From: Aquabacterium sp. J223
Lineage (GTDB): Bacteria; Pseudomonadota; Gammaproteobacteria; Burkholderiales; Burkholderiaceae_C
DNA length: 64,000 nt
Assembly: GCF_024666615.1 (NCBI RefSeq)
Contig: NZ_CP088297.1
Location: 1,612,001-1,676,000, forward strand
Reading direction: 5' to 3'
Under the pieces are notes generated by a model. That model did no database searches, was not told the DNA's origin, and saw only the letters and a program-made list of their open reading frames with translations. Of this stretch, positions 38,469 through 49,445 are shown piece by piece; positions within the stretch are counted from its first letter, which is position 1; every line of letters begins with the position of its first letter. The position numbers and the translations under genes were made by a program.

Positions 38469-39488
38469 TCAGCGGACCGCGGCCGAGGTGACGAAGAAGT
38501 CCCAGATCACCTCGTTGGCGTCGAGCGCGCTGGACGCCGGCGCCTTGCCGCGGCGCACGCTCGGCGCGCCGGGCCAGGAGTGGCCGCCGTCCTCGGTGAC
38601 GCACAACTGCACCCGGCTGCCGCCGGCACAGCCGCTGTAGGCCTCGCAGAACGCGCCCGGCCGCGACAGCACCCGCTGCGGCGTCGGCGCGCAGCGGTTG
38701 CGCTGCACCCAGCGCGCCATCGTGTCGGCCACCGAGGTGAAGGCCATGACCTGGCTCGGATCGCGGAAGGCGTCGGCGCCCGCGCCTCCGTCGAACAGCA
38801 CGTGGGTGTCGTCACGGGCGTGCACGTGCAGCACCGACACCGGACGCGACGGGCGGCACTCGGTGGTGCCGTCGGTGCCGGCCACCGCGGCGACGGCGCG
38901 GAACAGGTCCGCCGCGTCGCAGGCCAGCCGATGCGCCAGCATGCCGCCGTTGGACATGCCGGTGGCGAACACCCGGCCCCGGTCGACGGCCACCCGGGCG
39001 GCCACGGCCGCCACCACCGCGCGCGAGAAGCCGACGTCGTCGACGTTCCGATCCCGCGCCTCGCCGCAGCAGCCGCCGGCGTTCCAGGTGGCGAAGCGGC
39101 CGCTGCGACGCCGGCTGTGGCCGTTGGGGAAGGCGACGACGAAGCCCTCGCGCTCGGCCTTCGAGACCCACCCGTAGCGGCCGTCGTCGGCCATGTACGC
39201 GGCATGGCCGCCGCCGCCGTGGAAGGCGAGGACCAGCGGTGCCGGGCGGGCGGCGTCGACGCGGGCGGGCACGTGCAGGATCACCTCGCGCCGCTCGCCG
39301 CCGTGCTCGACCTGCAGCGTGTGCGTGCCGGCGGCCAGCGGCCCGGGGTGCGTCGCCTGCTCGCGCCGCTGCTCGCGGCGTTCCCTCAGCCGTTCGCGCA
39401 GGCCGCCGTCTTGCGCTGTCGCGGGCGCCAGCATCAGCAGCGGTGGCAGCAGGGCGATCAGGCCCAGCAGGGCAGGACGGCGGCGCAT
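38469..39488 (-). CDS. Secreted LpqC/PHB-depolymerase-type esterase
   Basis: A 339-residue alpha/beta hydrolase of the LpqC / short-chain PHA depolymerase or feruloyl esterase group. A Sec signal peptide (ALLGLIALLPPLLMLAPATAQ) precedes a charged linker rich in Arg/Glu (LRERLRERREQRREQ). The nucleophile elbow is GMSNGG near 187, the oxyanion region LAFHGGGGHAAYM, and the late His is in EDGGHSWPG. Several Cys pairs (GCCGEA, CEAYSGC) suggest disulfides outside the cytoplasm. Substrate unknown. ATG 39488 with GGAG upstream. Confidence 0.88.
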   Translation of the reverse strand: MRRRPALLGLIALLPPLLMLAPATAQDGGLRERLRERREQRREQATHPGPLAAGTHTLQVEHGGERREVILHVPARVDAARPAPLVLAFHGGGGHAAYMADDGRYGWVSKAEREGFVVAFPNGHSRRRSGRFATWNAGGCCGEARDRNVDDVGFSRAVVAAVAARVAVDRGRVFATGMSNGGMLAHRLACDAADLFRAVAAVAGTDGTTECRPSRPVSVLHVHARDDTHVLFDGGAGADAFRDPSQVMAFTSVADTMARWVQRNRCAPTPQRVLSRPGAFCEAYSGCAGGSRVQLCVTEDGGHSWPGAPSVRRGKAPASSALDANEVIWDFFVTSAAVR

Positions 39489-39573
39489 GGCAGGCTCCGG
39501 GGTCGCGGCGGCGGGCCGTATCAGGGTGGCAACGCGCCGGCCGGATCGGCGGCCGACAGCCGGCCCGCGCCCG

Positions 39574-40518
39574 TCAGCCCGCTGGCCGCTCGATCGCCAG
39601 GCGCGCCGCCGTCAGGTCCTCCAGCGCGGTGCCCACCGACTTGAAGACGGTGCGCTCCTCGTCCGACCGACGCCCCGGGGCCTCGCCGCGGGCCAGCGAT
39701 GAGAGCGTTCCCCGCACGTCGCCGGCGCCGAACACCCCACGCGCCATCGGCCCCAGCAGGTCGCCGCTCTTGGCCAGCGCCTCGGGCTGGTCGATCCACA
39801 GGCCGGCGCCGCGGAAGCAGTCGTCGTCGGCCTCGCGCATGGCGGGCGTAAAGCCGCCGATGAGGTCCAGGTGCGCGCCGGGCTTCAGCCGGCGGCCTTC
39901 GATCAGCGGCTCCGCGGCCAGGGTGGCGGTGCTGACCACATCGGCCTCGGCCACCGCGTCGTCGAGTCGGTCCGCCGCCTCGGCGATGAGGCCCAGCGAC
40001 CGCCAGTGCATGGCCAGCGCCCGCGCCTGCTCGGTCCGGCGCGCCCAGACGCTGACCGTCGCGAGCGGCCGCACTTCGCGCCAAGCCATTGGCAGCAGGC
40101 GGGCCACCGCCCCCGCGCCGACGACCAGCAGGTGCAGCGGCCGGCCCCGTGGCGCCAGCCACGACCCGGCCAGCGCCGAGGCCGCCGCGGTGCGCCGGGC
40201 CGTCACCACGCCGCCGTCCAGCACCGCCAGCGGCACGCCGGTCTGCGCGTCGAACAGCGTCACCACGGCATGCAGCCCGGGCAGGCCCGACGCCGCGTTG
40301 CCGGGCGCGATGTTCACCGTCTTGACCGCGTAGTGCCGGCCTTGCCACGCGGGCATGACCAGCGAGGTCACCCCGGGGGCGCCGACCAGGCCGGGCAGGG
40401 CCAGCACCTGCCGCGGCGGCACCACCGTGTCGCCCGCCGCGAAGGCCTCGCGCAGCGCGGGGATCAGGCGGTGAAAGGGCAGGGCCGCCTCGGTGGCGGC
40501 GGCGTCAAGGAGGTGCAC
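39574..40518 (-). CDS. Ornithine cyclodeaminase / mu-crystallin family protein
   Basis: A 314-residue member of the ornithine cyclodeaminase/alanine dehydrogenase family. The family's substrate-Lys segment HYAVKTVNIAPGN is near 62-74, TARRTAAASALA near 105-118 (conserved Arg), the Rossmann motif LLVVGAGAVA near 130, and the later DLIGGFTPAMREAD with its catalytic-region Asp. Members deaminate ornithine, reduce ketimines or dehydrogenate amino acids, so the exact reaction is open. The start is a GTG at 40518 with AAGGAGG-like sequence overlapping it poorly. It follows the small monooxygenase-like gene by 24 bases. Confidence 0.88.
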   Translation of the reverse strand: MHLLDAAATEAALPFHRLIPALREAFAAGDTVVPPRQVLALPGLVGAPGVTSLVMPAWQGRHYAVKTVNIAPGNAASGLPGLHAVVTLFDAQTGVPLAVLDGGVVTARRTAAASALAGSWLAPRGRPLHLLVVGAGAVARLLPMAWREVRPLATVSVWARRTEQARALAMHWRSLGLIAEAADRLDDAVAEADVVSTATLAAEPLIEGRRLKPGAHLDLIGGFTPAMREADDDCFRGAGLWIDQPEALAKSGDLLGPMARGVFGAGDVRGTLSSLARGEAPGRRSDEERTVFKSVGTALEDLTAARLAIERPAG

Positions 40519-40542
40519 GGCCGGAACCGGCGCGCGGCGTCG

Positions 40543-40851
40543 CTAGCGCTCGCCCGACTCGGTCAACCGGTCGAAGTGCTCCACCTGCGGCGCGTGGGCG
40601 AAGAAGGGGCCGACGATGGCGCGCCATTCGGCGAAGGCCGGGCTCTGGCGGAAACCGACGTTGTGGGCGTCGACGCTGTCCCACCAGATGGTGAGCAGGT
40701 AGCGCTCGGGGCTCTCGATGCCCTTGAGCACGCGGTGGCCGCGGTAGCCGGCGGCCTTGGCGATGACCGTGGTCAGGCCGCGTTCGATCGCGGCGTCGAA
40801 GGCGGTCTGCTCGCCCGGGCGGATTCGGATGTCGGCGACTTCGAGGATCAT
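40543..40851 (-). CDS. Antibiotic biosynthesis monooxygenase (ABM) domain protein
   Basis: A 102-residue single ABM domain of the dimeric ferredoxin-like fold: ILEVADIRIRPGEQTAFDAAIERG, then YRGHRVLKGIESPERYLLTIWWDS and HNVGFRQSPAFAEWRAIVGPFF. The frame continues upstream to 40902 but the ATG at 40851 gives the normal start. Such proteins oxidise small aromatics or degrade haem; no substrate is evident. It likely shares a transcript with the ornithine cyclodeaminase homologue. Confidence 0.88.
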   Translation of the reverse strand: MILEVADIRIRPGEQTAFDAAIERGLTTVIAKAAGYRGHRVLKGIESPERYLLTIWWDSVDAHNVGFRQSPAFAEWRAIVGPFFAHAPQVEHFDRLTESGER

Positions 40852-40918
40852 GGTGCGGCGGGCCGGGGCTGTGGGGCCCTGATGATGGCCCAGTCCGGCC
40901 ACCGCCGGCCGGTGGCGG

Positions 40919-42235
40919 TCAGAGCGTGTCCCAGGCCACGTCGCCGCACAGCACCTGCAGCGCGGCGGTGGCGGCCGGTGCGAAGGCGATGGAGACCGTC
41001 ACGCTGAGGTGGCCGCCGTGCAGGGTGCGGTAGGGCCGTGTGGTCTGCACCTGCGCCGGCTGCTGCACCGCCCGCCGGAAGTAGGGCCGGCGGCTCCAGC
41101 GGGCGCCGCGCGCATCGCGCAGCGGGGCGAAGGCCAGGCTGGCCGGGCGGCCCAGCGTGGCCTGCCGGACGCGCTCGGCCCAGCAGTTGTCGCCGATCTG
41201 CCGGCCGTCGGCGCCCAGCATGTAGCACAGCTCCGCGCCAGGCAGGTCGAGGAAGGCGGCGCAGGCGGTCGGCAGCGGCACGCCGGCCATCATGTGCAGC
41301 GCGGCGGACTGCAGGGCCTCGCGGTAGGGCTGCAGCCGGTCGGCCCCGGCCAGCTGGTCGTCCCGCCAGCGGCCCTCGAAGTCGCGCCACACCGCTTCCA
41401 GCGCGTTCGGCGCGCGTTCGGCCGCGGCCAGCGCCGCCTGCGGACGGCCGAAGAGGTAACCCTGCACCAGGTCGGCGTCGGACTCCAGCGCGACGAACGC
41501 TTCCTCCGTGGTCTCGATGCCTTCCATCAGCACCAGCGCGCCGCATTCGTGCAGCAGCGACACCAGCTGCACGATCATCCGCCGCACGGCGCGGTCGCCC
41601 GCCGCGCGGGCGACCAGGCTGCGGTCGAGCTTGACGATCTCGGGCTTGAGCCGCCAGACGCGGTCGAAGTTGGAATGGCCGGCGCCGAAGTCGTCCAGCG
41701 CGATGAGGCAGCCGTGCTCGCGGGCGTTCCGGATCGAGGCCTCCACCTGCTGCGGCTGCGTCGCCAGCGCGCTTTCCAGCACCTCGATCACCAGCCGCTG
41801 CGGCGGGATGCCGAAGCGGTGCATGACGGTGTCGGTGAACGACCGCACCTCGCCTTCGCGCCAGCCGCCGAACAGGGCCGGGTGGGCGTTGAGGAACAGC
41901 CACTGGTCGGCCGGTGGCGCGACCGCGTGGTTGGCCAGGTGCACCGCACGGGCCAGCCAGTCGCGGCGCCACAGCTCGTCGAGGTCGTCGCCGAGGTCAA
42001 ACACCTGCGGCGGCGGCACCGGCCGGCCCTGCGCATCGCTGGCGCGCAGCAGCGCCTCGTGGCCCACCACCCGGCCGTGGGACAGGCTGTAGATCGGCTG
42101 GAAGTGGCTGGCCAGCCGCAGGCCGGCATGGTCGGCGACGAAGACCCCGCCCTCGCGCCGCAGCTGCGACAGCAGGTCGCCGGCGTCGACGGGCAGCGCA
42201 CGGTGGACGGGGGAGGCGGCGACGGCGGTCATCAC
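40919..42235 (-). CDS. EAL-domain cyclic-di-GMP phosphodiesterase
   Basis: A 438-residue protein. An EAL domain at about 35-270 keeps the catalytic set: the signature at GHEALLR (Glu60), Asn in FLNAHP, Glu in VIEVLES, the DDFGAGHSNF loop and Lys in IVKLDRSL, plus QGYLFGRP. Hydrolysis of c-di-GMP to pGpG is therefore plausible. The C-terminal 150 residues resemble a Cache/PDC-type sensor (LPGAELCYMLGADGRQIGDN; RPYFRRAV), placed after rather than before the EAL domain and without membrane spans. It starts 6 bases after the Cache-CheW gene, so both are probably one unit. ATG 42235 or the adjacent second Met. Confidence 0.9.
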   Translation of the reverse strand: MMTAVAASPVHRALPVDAGDLLSQLRREGGVFVADHAGLRLASHFQPIYSLSHGRVVGHEALLRASDAQGRPVPPPQVFDLGDDLDELWRRDWLARAVHLANHAVAPPADQWLFLNAHPALFGGWREGEVRSFTDTVMHRFGIPPQRLVIEVLESALATQPQQVEASIRNAREHGCLIALDDFGAGHSNFDRVWRLKPEIVKLDRSLVARAAGDRAVRRMIVQLVSLLHECGALVLMEGIETTEEAFVALESDADLVQGYLFGRPQAALAAAERAPNALEAVWRDFEGRWRDDQLAGADRLQPYREALQSAALHMMAGVPLPTACAAFLDLPGAELCYMLGADGRQIGDNCWAERVRQATLGRPASLAFAPLRDARGARWSRRPYFRRAVQQPAQVQTTRPYRTLHGGHLSVTVSIAFAPAATAALQVLCGDVAWDTL

Positions 42236-42241
42236 GGCACG

Positions 42242-44854
42242 TTACGCAAGGGCCAGGCCGGTCGGGGACCGAGACGCGTGACGAATCGCCGTTTCGGCCG
42301 GCGCCGTCGCGCCCGGCCCGGTCGGGCCGTCGTGCGGACCGCTGTCCAGGCGCAGCGCGCCGGCGATGGCCGCCACGTCCAGCACCTGGATCAGGAGGGC
42401 CCCGCGGTTGGCCTTGACCAGTCGCTGCACCAGGGCGCCGCCCTGCACCCGGGGCGCGGGGATGACGGCAGCGGGATCGAACGCCGGCACGCCGTGCAGT
42501 TCGTCCACCGTCAGGCCGAAGTGGAGGCCCGCGTGTTCCAGCACGATGACCTGGCCGTCGTCGCCGGTCGCCGCATCGCCGCCCAGCAGGGCATGCAGGT
42601 CGTAGACCCAGACATGGCCCTCGACCTGGCCGTCGCGGCGCCGCGGCAGCAGGCCCACCCGTGGCGGCTGCTGACCCAGCGACACCGGCAGCAGCTGGCG
42701 GGCGGGCAGCGCCTCGCGCACCGCCGCCGCCGGCAGTGCCATCAGGACCTGGCCGACGAAGAAGGTGGCGAACTCCTCGCCGCCGTTCAGCGGGTCGTCG
42801 GCGATGGCGGTGTCGGCGCGGCGGCGCACACCACCCGCGTCGCGCAGCGCGCCCAGTGGCTGGAAGGTGAGGGCGATGACGTCGTCGGCGTTGCCGTCGC
42901 GGGTCTTGAACTCGCGGTAGCCGGCGTTCACCGTCGCGCTGACCAGCGCATAACAACCGTCTCGCTCGATGATCGAACGGTCGCTGGCGCCGCGCGGCAG
43001 CTGGCCCACCGCGCCGATGTCCACCCGGCTGCCGGGCGGGTTGCGGGGCGAGGTGCTGGCCAGCACCCGGCCCTGGCGGTCGACGTAGCTGGCCTGGATG
43101 CCCGGCGCCGCGGACTCGATGCTGCGCAGCATGGCGTCCAGCTCGACGGTCGCGTTGAAGACGATGCCGATGCCGCCGAGCACGCGGCGTTCGTCGTCCA
43201 GCGCCCGGATGGCGGCGTGGTACACGGCGGTGCTGCGGCCGTCGTCCAGCGGGCACGGGCCGAAGCGGCTGACGTGGTAGTGCTGGGCATCGGCCAGGCG
43301 CAGCACCGCGGCCAGGTCCTCGGCGTCGATGCGGCGACCGACGACGCTGCTGCCGTCGGCCAGCCGCGGCCGGCTGGCCGCGACGATGCGGCCCTCGGCG
43401 TCGTACACCACCAGCCGGCTGTAGACGGTGTAGAGCGCGTTGATGTTCTCGAGGATGGCCGCCACCCCGCCCCCGGTGTCGTCGGCCAACGGCGCCCGGT
43501 CGGCCAGTGCCTGGCGCAGCTCCGGTGTGCGGGCCCACCAGCGGCAGTCGTTGGCGCGCTCGTAGAGGTTGCGGTCGAGCAGGTCGACCAGCAGGTGCGA
43601 CAGCGACCGCGCGGCGGACAGCCGCGAGGCCAGCACCGTGTCGTAGAGGTCGCGGATGGCGGCGTCGAAGAGCTCGTCGGTGCGCGCACCGGTCTCGCTG
43701 ATCTGGTCGAGCACGCACTTCAGCTTGTGCAGGTCGCGCCCGCGCCCGGCGGTCATCACCTGGCCGTTCCAGACGACGCGGCGCACCGCGTCGGCCTCGG
43801 TCACCACCTCGTACAGCGGCGGGCAGAAGCTGCGCGCATGCGACAGCAGCCCGTCGGCCACGTGCGGGGCCAGCGTCTTCAGGACACCGCCCAGTTCGCC
43901 ATGGAAGGCCACGTCCACCGGGATCATCACCTGGCCCTGCCAGCCGGCCGGCCCCGGGTAGCCCTGGTAGGGCTGCGCCGCGCAGGTGGTGACCAGGTAC
44001 TCGCGGCCGCCGTGCAGGCACAGCCGCGGCTGGCGGTCGCGGTTCACCGGCACGCGGGTGCCGCGGGCGATCCATGCCTCGTCGGCGCTGGCGATCACGC
44101 GGTCGTCGCCGTCGAGCAGCAGCAGGATGGAGCGGCCTTCGGCGTCGCCGCGGCTGGCGAAGATGCCCGCCATCTCGGTGTCGAAGCCGAACACCAGGCA
44201 CAGCACGCCGACCGCGCCGCCGTGCTGCGGGTGGCACACCCGCTGCGCGTAGACCAGGGCCTCGCCGCGGCCCGGGCGCAGGTCGGTGATGCCGAAGCGC
44301 TCGACATGGCGGTCGCTGGCCAGCGCCGCCGCCAGCACCGGGTCCGCGCTGTGCGACAGCCGCTCGCCGGTGTCGTCCATCTGCGCCATCACCTCGCCGT
44401 CGGGGCTGAGCAGCAGCACTTCGTCGTACACGGTGTACTTCTCGCGGTACGACCGCAGCCGTCGCTCGACCCGCTCGCGGTCGTCGGTGAGGCCCGCCAG
44501 GTGCTCGGCCAGCACGCGGTTGCTGGCCAGGAAGCCGACGTCCGCCGTGCGCTCGTACAGGTTGCGCACCAGCAGGTCGATGACATGGCGCGCGCGGGTG
44601 CCCACCTCGCCCATGACGTTGGCCACCTTCTCCTGCACCAGGCTGGCCACCAGGTCGCGCTCCAACCGCTGGAAGCCCTGGCGGGTGGCGGCCATCATCG
44701 GCAGGATGCTGCGCGCCTCCTCCGGGCAGTTCATCTTGGCGCCGGCCTCGATGACGCGCCACATCAGGTTGAGCTCGCGCAGCGACGCCTCGCAGCGCTG
44801 GACGTCCCGCATGTGGGACAGGAAGTCGTCGGGGTTGAGGGCGGCGTGGGCCAT
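42242..44854 (-). CDS. Large soluble protein with duplicated sensor module and C-terminal CheW-like domain
   Basis: An 870-residue protein without membrane spans. It contains a duplicated unit: LLVRNLYERTADVGFLA near 94-110, and LLVDLLDRNLYERANDCRWWA near 421-441. Each is followed by a helical stretch and a Cache-like sensor (YDEVLLLSPDGEVMAQ near 143; YSRLVVYDAEGRIVAASRP near 478). The C-terminal 690-830 is a CheW-type domain (EFATFFVGQVLMALPAAAVREAL; LEHAGLHFGLTVDELHGV). It could plug a cytoplasmic double sensor into a chemosensory array. The following EAL gene suggests an output through c-di-GMP. The ATG at 44854 is used; two dyads (44882-44920) stand just upstream. Confidence 0.82.
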   Translation of the reverse strand: MAHAALNPDDFLSHMRDVQRCEASLRELNLMWRVIEAGAKMNCPEEARSILPMMAATRQGFQRLERDLVASLVQEKVANVMGEVGTRARHVIDLLVRNLYERTADVGFLASNRVLAEHLAGLTDDRERVERRLRSYREKYTVYDEVLLLSPDGEVMAQMDDTGERLSHSADPVLAAALASDRHVERFGITDLRPGRGEALVYAQRVCHPQHGGAVGVLCLVFGFDTEMAGIFASRGDAEGRSILLLLDGDDRVIASADEAWIARGTRVPVNRDRQPRLCLHGGREYLVTTCAAQPYQGYPGPAGWQGQVMIPVDVAFHGELGGVLKTLAPHVADGLLSHARSFCPPLYEVVTEADAVRRVVWNGQVMTAGRGRDLHKLKCVLDQISETGARTDELFDAAIRDLYDTVLASRLSAARSLSHLLVDLLDRNLYERANDCRWWARTPELRQALADRAPLADDTGGGVAAILENINALYTVYSRLVVYDAEGRIVAASRPRLADGSSVVGRRIDAEDLAAVLRLADAQHYHVSRFGPCPLDDGRSTAVYHAAIRALDDERRVLGGIGIVFNATVELDAMLRSIESAAPGIQASYVDRQGRVLASTSPRNPPGSRVDIGAVGQLPRGASDRSIIERDGCYALVSATVNAGYREFKTRDGNADDVIALTFQPLGALRDAGGVRRRADTAIADDPLNGGEEFATFFVGQVLMALPAAAVREALPARQLLPVSLGQQPPRVGLLPRRRDGQVEGHVWVYDLHALLGGDAATGDDGQVIVLEHAGLHFGLTVDELHGVPAFDPAAVIPAPRVQGGALVQRLVKANRGALLIQVLDVAAIAGALRLDSGPHDGPTGPGATAPAETAIRHASRSPTGLALA

Positions 44855-44881
44855 GCTCAGGGGCTCCGGCAGGTGAACGGG

Positions 44882-44920
44882 CCCGCACGCACCGTGCGGG
44901 GCTGCAGTTCTGCACTGCAG
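44882..44920. promoter_or_regulatory. Two adjacent perfect inverted repeats upstream of the Cache-CheW gene
   Basis: CCCGCACG-CAC-CGTGCGGG (44882-44900) and CTGCAGT-TCTGC-ACTGCAG (44902-44920) lie 28-66 bases before the ATG at 44854 (minus strand). They could be operator sites or a structured leader. The rest of the gap to the ABC-F gene (44921-45085) shows a TTGACG (minus strand, near 44934) but no clear -10. Confidence 0.45.
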
Positions 44921-45085
44921 CAATCAACCTATCGTCAACCCTTGGTGGTGCTGTAAGAAGCTCTCGTTGGGGACCGCGCGCGGCGTGACACCGATCACGA
45001 AAGACCGGTCACGGCGTGCAGATTGCGCACACGGTCAGCCTCCGGATCGACCCCGCGCCCGGCGTCCGGCCGGGAGGCGCCTGCG

Positions 45086-47041
<1,956 letters not shown>

Positions 47042-47163
47042 GGGTCTCGGTTGTCGGCCGAGGCCGACATGAAAAGGGGCAGATTATCGGCGCCGCCGCC
47101 GCGCGCCCGGGCACCTGCCTTGCACCCACCGGTCCATCCACGTTCCCCAGCAAGGAGACCGAC

Positions 47164-47901
47164 ATGCGACACACCGTCGTTGGCGTTTTCGACCGTTACG
47201 CCGCGGCCGAGCAGGCGGCGCGCAGCCTCGCCGCCCGCGGCATCCAGGAGGACCACGTGCACCTGACCCGCCCGGCGGGCGACAAGGCCTTCGAGCCGGT
47301 CGACGACGACGGCGTGATGGCCCACGTGCGCAGCTTCTTCGCCGAGCTGTTCGGGCCGGACGAGGTGACGCAGGTGGGCCATTACGCCAGGGCCGTCCAG
47401 CGCGGCGGCGCGGTGGTGCGCGTGGAGGTGGACGAAGCGGCGCAGGCCACGGTCGTCCAGCAGGCCCTGCAGCAGGCCGGGGCGGTGGACATCGACGACG
47501 AGGACGACGACGAACGCATCGCCGGGCCGATGAGCGACACCGGCGTGGCAGACGGCGGCGTGCGGGTCTATCCCCGCGCGAGCGGCCCGTCGACCGCCCC
47601 GTCCGCGCCCACGTCCGCCGACACCGTGACCGCTGCCACGCCCGGCGCGGTGGTGCACACCGACGAGGCGCTGCTCTTCCGCGAGGACTTCGAATCGAAC
47701 TACGCCGGCAGCGGCGGGCGCTGGGAGGACTACGAGCCGGCCTACCGCCACGGCAGCACCTGGGGCTCCGACCCGCAGCACCACGGTCGGTCGTGGGACG
47801 AGGTGGAGCCGCACGCCCGCTCGGCCTGGGAGCGCGACCACCCCGGCAGCGCATGGGAGCGGGTGAAGGCCGCGGTGAAGCGGGGGTGGGGGCGGGTGTG
47901 A
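47164..47901 (+). CDS. YflT/general-stress-17M-like domain protein
   Basis: A 245-residue protein. The N-terminal 100 residues (HTVVGVFDRYAAAEQAARSLAARG) look like the ferredoxin-like YflT/general stress protein 17M domain. The middle is acidic and low-complexity (DIDDEDDDERI, then Pro/Ser/Ala-rich). The C-terminal 75 residues carry Trp/Tyr/His-rich repeats (YEPAYRHGSTWGSD, WDEVEPHARSAWERDHPGSAWERV) seen in stress-related proteins of this type. SD AAGGAG directly before ATG 47164. No function is established; a stress-response role is inferred. Confidence 0.75.
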   Translation: MRHTVVGVFDRYAAAEQAARSLAARGIQEDHVHLTRPAGDKAFEPVDDDGVMAHVRSFFAELFGPDEVTQVGHYARAVQRGGAVVRVEVDEAAQATVVQQALQQAGAVDIDDEDDDERIAGPMSDTGVADGGVRVYPRASGPSTAPSAPTSADTVTAATPGAVVHTDEALLFREDFESNYAGSGGRWEDYEPAYRHGSTWGSDPQHHGRSWDEVEPHARSAWERDHPGSAWERVKAAVKRGWGRV

Positions 47902-47925
47902 ACACGGCGGCCGCTCGCCGCGGCG

Positions 47926-48057
47926 TCACGACAAGACCATGACTCCTGGCGCCAGTTCCAGCGCCCGTGCGCGCCGGTCGAACTTGCGGTCGTCGAAGGT
48001 GACCAGGCCCTCCACTCGTTTCAGGGCGAGGACGTTGCTCCCCGTTGTGTCCGGCAT
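47926..48057 (-). pseudogene. Remnant of a PIN-domain (VapC-type) toxin
   Basis: The 43-residue tail LALKRVEGLVTFDDRKFDRRARALELAP resembles the C-terminal end of VapC/PIN nucleases, with the last acidic residue in TFDDRKF. No start or N-terminal half is present upstream; the frame instead runs into unrelated sequence. I read it as a decayed toxin gene in a lower-GC patch that also holds damaged PEP-CTERM genes. Confidence 0.5.
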
Positions 48058-48115
48058 GCCCTGCCGGCCTTCCACCTGCGAAGGTCTATTGCCATTCCCA
48101 GGATCATGAAGCCAC

Positions 48116-48760
48116 TCAGAAGACTTGCCCATGTGGAGGGCTCGGGAATCGGTGCGGTGGGATGTCGAAACGCACATGGTCAATGGCGAAGTCAAGCTGA
48201 CGTTGGTCATACCCATAGGGGCTGAACTGGAGGAAAGAAACCACGCCGCGGTCGAGTGCACCGAACAGCTCTGCGTCGAGCTGGGGGAGAGACGCCAAGA
48301 GGGAAAGGTTGAGAGCGGAAATCCATGCGGAGTAAGGCTGCATGCCATCCCATGACGGTCCGGTGACCGCGTTGCTGTCACCCCGCCCAAGTTCCAAATG
48401 CGTCGGAGGAAGTCGAGAAATCCGTGTCGTCGGCGCCACCGGGGTGAAGGTGTTGCCGTTGACCGTGATCTGGAAAAGCGCGGCGGGTGCGTTGTAGGTG
48501 GCTCCATAAACGTCCAACGCCGATGGCACGGCTTGGGGGTCGAAACTGAAGGTGCCGGCGACGCCATCGCCTACCGAAACCCAGCCATCGGGGGCGGGAT
48601 AGCTAAAGGACTGGCCCAAAAAGACGGAATAGGAAGACGCACTGAGGCTCGTGACCTGCCCGCTGAAGGAACCGGTGATCGGCACCGCGTTGGCGTTGAC
48701 GGGCCAGCAGCAGGCCCGGGATGGCAGGCCAAGCGGCGGCGCGCAGGCAGTGCTTGAAGC
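48116..48760 (-). pseudogene. Damaged PEP-CTERM-type secreted protein
   Basis: The open part (ITGSFSGQVTSLSASSYSVFLGQSFSYP ... GVVSFLQFSPYGYD ... DFAIDHVRFDIP) has the build of a PEP-CTERM exported protein. A signal-like stretch (CLRAAAWPAIPGLLLA) lies upstream but in the frame of the preceding gene, so one base change near 48701-48703 would be needed to join them. The end stops right after FDIP without the PEP anchor, reading PHRFPSPPHGQVF instead. It resembles the upstream gene in overall layout, suggesting tandem duplication followed by decay. The 5' limit given is approximate. Confidence 0.45.
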
Positions 48761-49445
48761 GGCGGCGAAGGATCAGGGCGGCGAGACCTGCCAACAACGA
48801 GGCCAAGGACGCCGGCTCCGGTATGGGACTGACGGGCGCGACCGAACTGATGCGGAAGTTCACTTCGTGCACTCGACGCAGCGTGCTGGTGAGCGGGTCG
48901 ACGAGCTCGGCGAAGTTGAGGGTTCCGCGGTTCAATGCCAGAAGGCCACTATCGGTGATGCCTGAAGGCGAGACGGCCGGTGAGCCATCCACTAGCAGGT
49001 TGGCGACGATGGGCGGGACGCCATCCATCTCAGGTCCTGCCGCGTTGCCGAGGATTGACAGCAGGTGAGCGTAAGGAAAGACGTACGACAGGTTCTCCGA
49101 CGTGGCATAGGCCAGACCCGCAACGTTCAAGGTGAACTTGACCGCCTGTGGCCCGTAGACGACGTAACTGTCACCGTGCGGCGAGATGGGCGGATCCGAT
49201 GGATCGAAGGTTATCGTCCCCCACACGGCATGGCCCACTTCGATGGGCAAGCTCGGCAGCGAGATGACGAGGCCTTCGTAGGTCGACCGCACTTGCGTGA
49301 CCGTGCCGGCGTACTGGTACAGCAGCGGCACTGCCAACGCCGACGTCAGCAGGCCAGCCTGCAGCGTCAGGGCGGCCAAGCCCTGCAGCGCCATGCGGCG
49401 CACGAAGGCCAGGATCAATTTGATGCGCTGTGATGGCCGGTGCAC
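48603..49445 (-). CDS. PEP-CTERM sorting-domain protein
   Basis: A secreted protein of about 280 residues as read. I start it at the GTG at 49445 because TGGAGGA lies 7 bases upstream and the leader continues MALQGLAALTLQAGLLTSALA, a good signal peptide. A beta-rich body follows (YQYAGTVTQVRSTYEGLV, ITFDPSDPPISPHGDSYVVYG). The C-terminal sorting signal is IPEPASLASLLAGLAALILRRRF, recognised by exosortase. After RRRF the frame runs on for about 50 residues into the leader of the next, damaged gene, so the natural stop has been lost. No exosortase (EpsH) gene is in the window. Confidence 0.7.
   Translation of the reverse strand: MHRPSQRIKLILAFVRRMALQGLAALTLQAGLLTSALAVPLLYQYAGTVTQVRSTYEGLVISLPSLPIEVGHAVWGTITFDPSDPPISPHGDSYVVYGPQAVKFTLNVAGLAYATSENLSYVFPYAHLLSILGNAAGPEMDGVPPIVANLLVDGSPAVSPSGITDSGLLALNRGTLNFAELVDPLTSTLRRVHEVNFRISSVAPVSPIPEPASLASLLAGLAALILRRRFKHCLRAAAWPAIPGLLLARQRQRGADHRFLQRAGHEPQCVFLFRLFGPVL

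Noticed and set aside
41009..44956. Plus-strand open frame of about 1300 codons
   Set aside because: Antisense to the EAL and Cache-CheW genes, which carry clear domain motifs.
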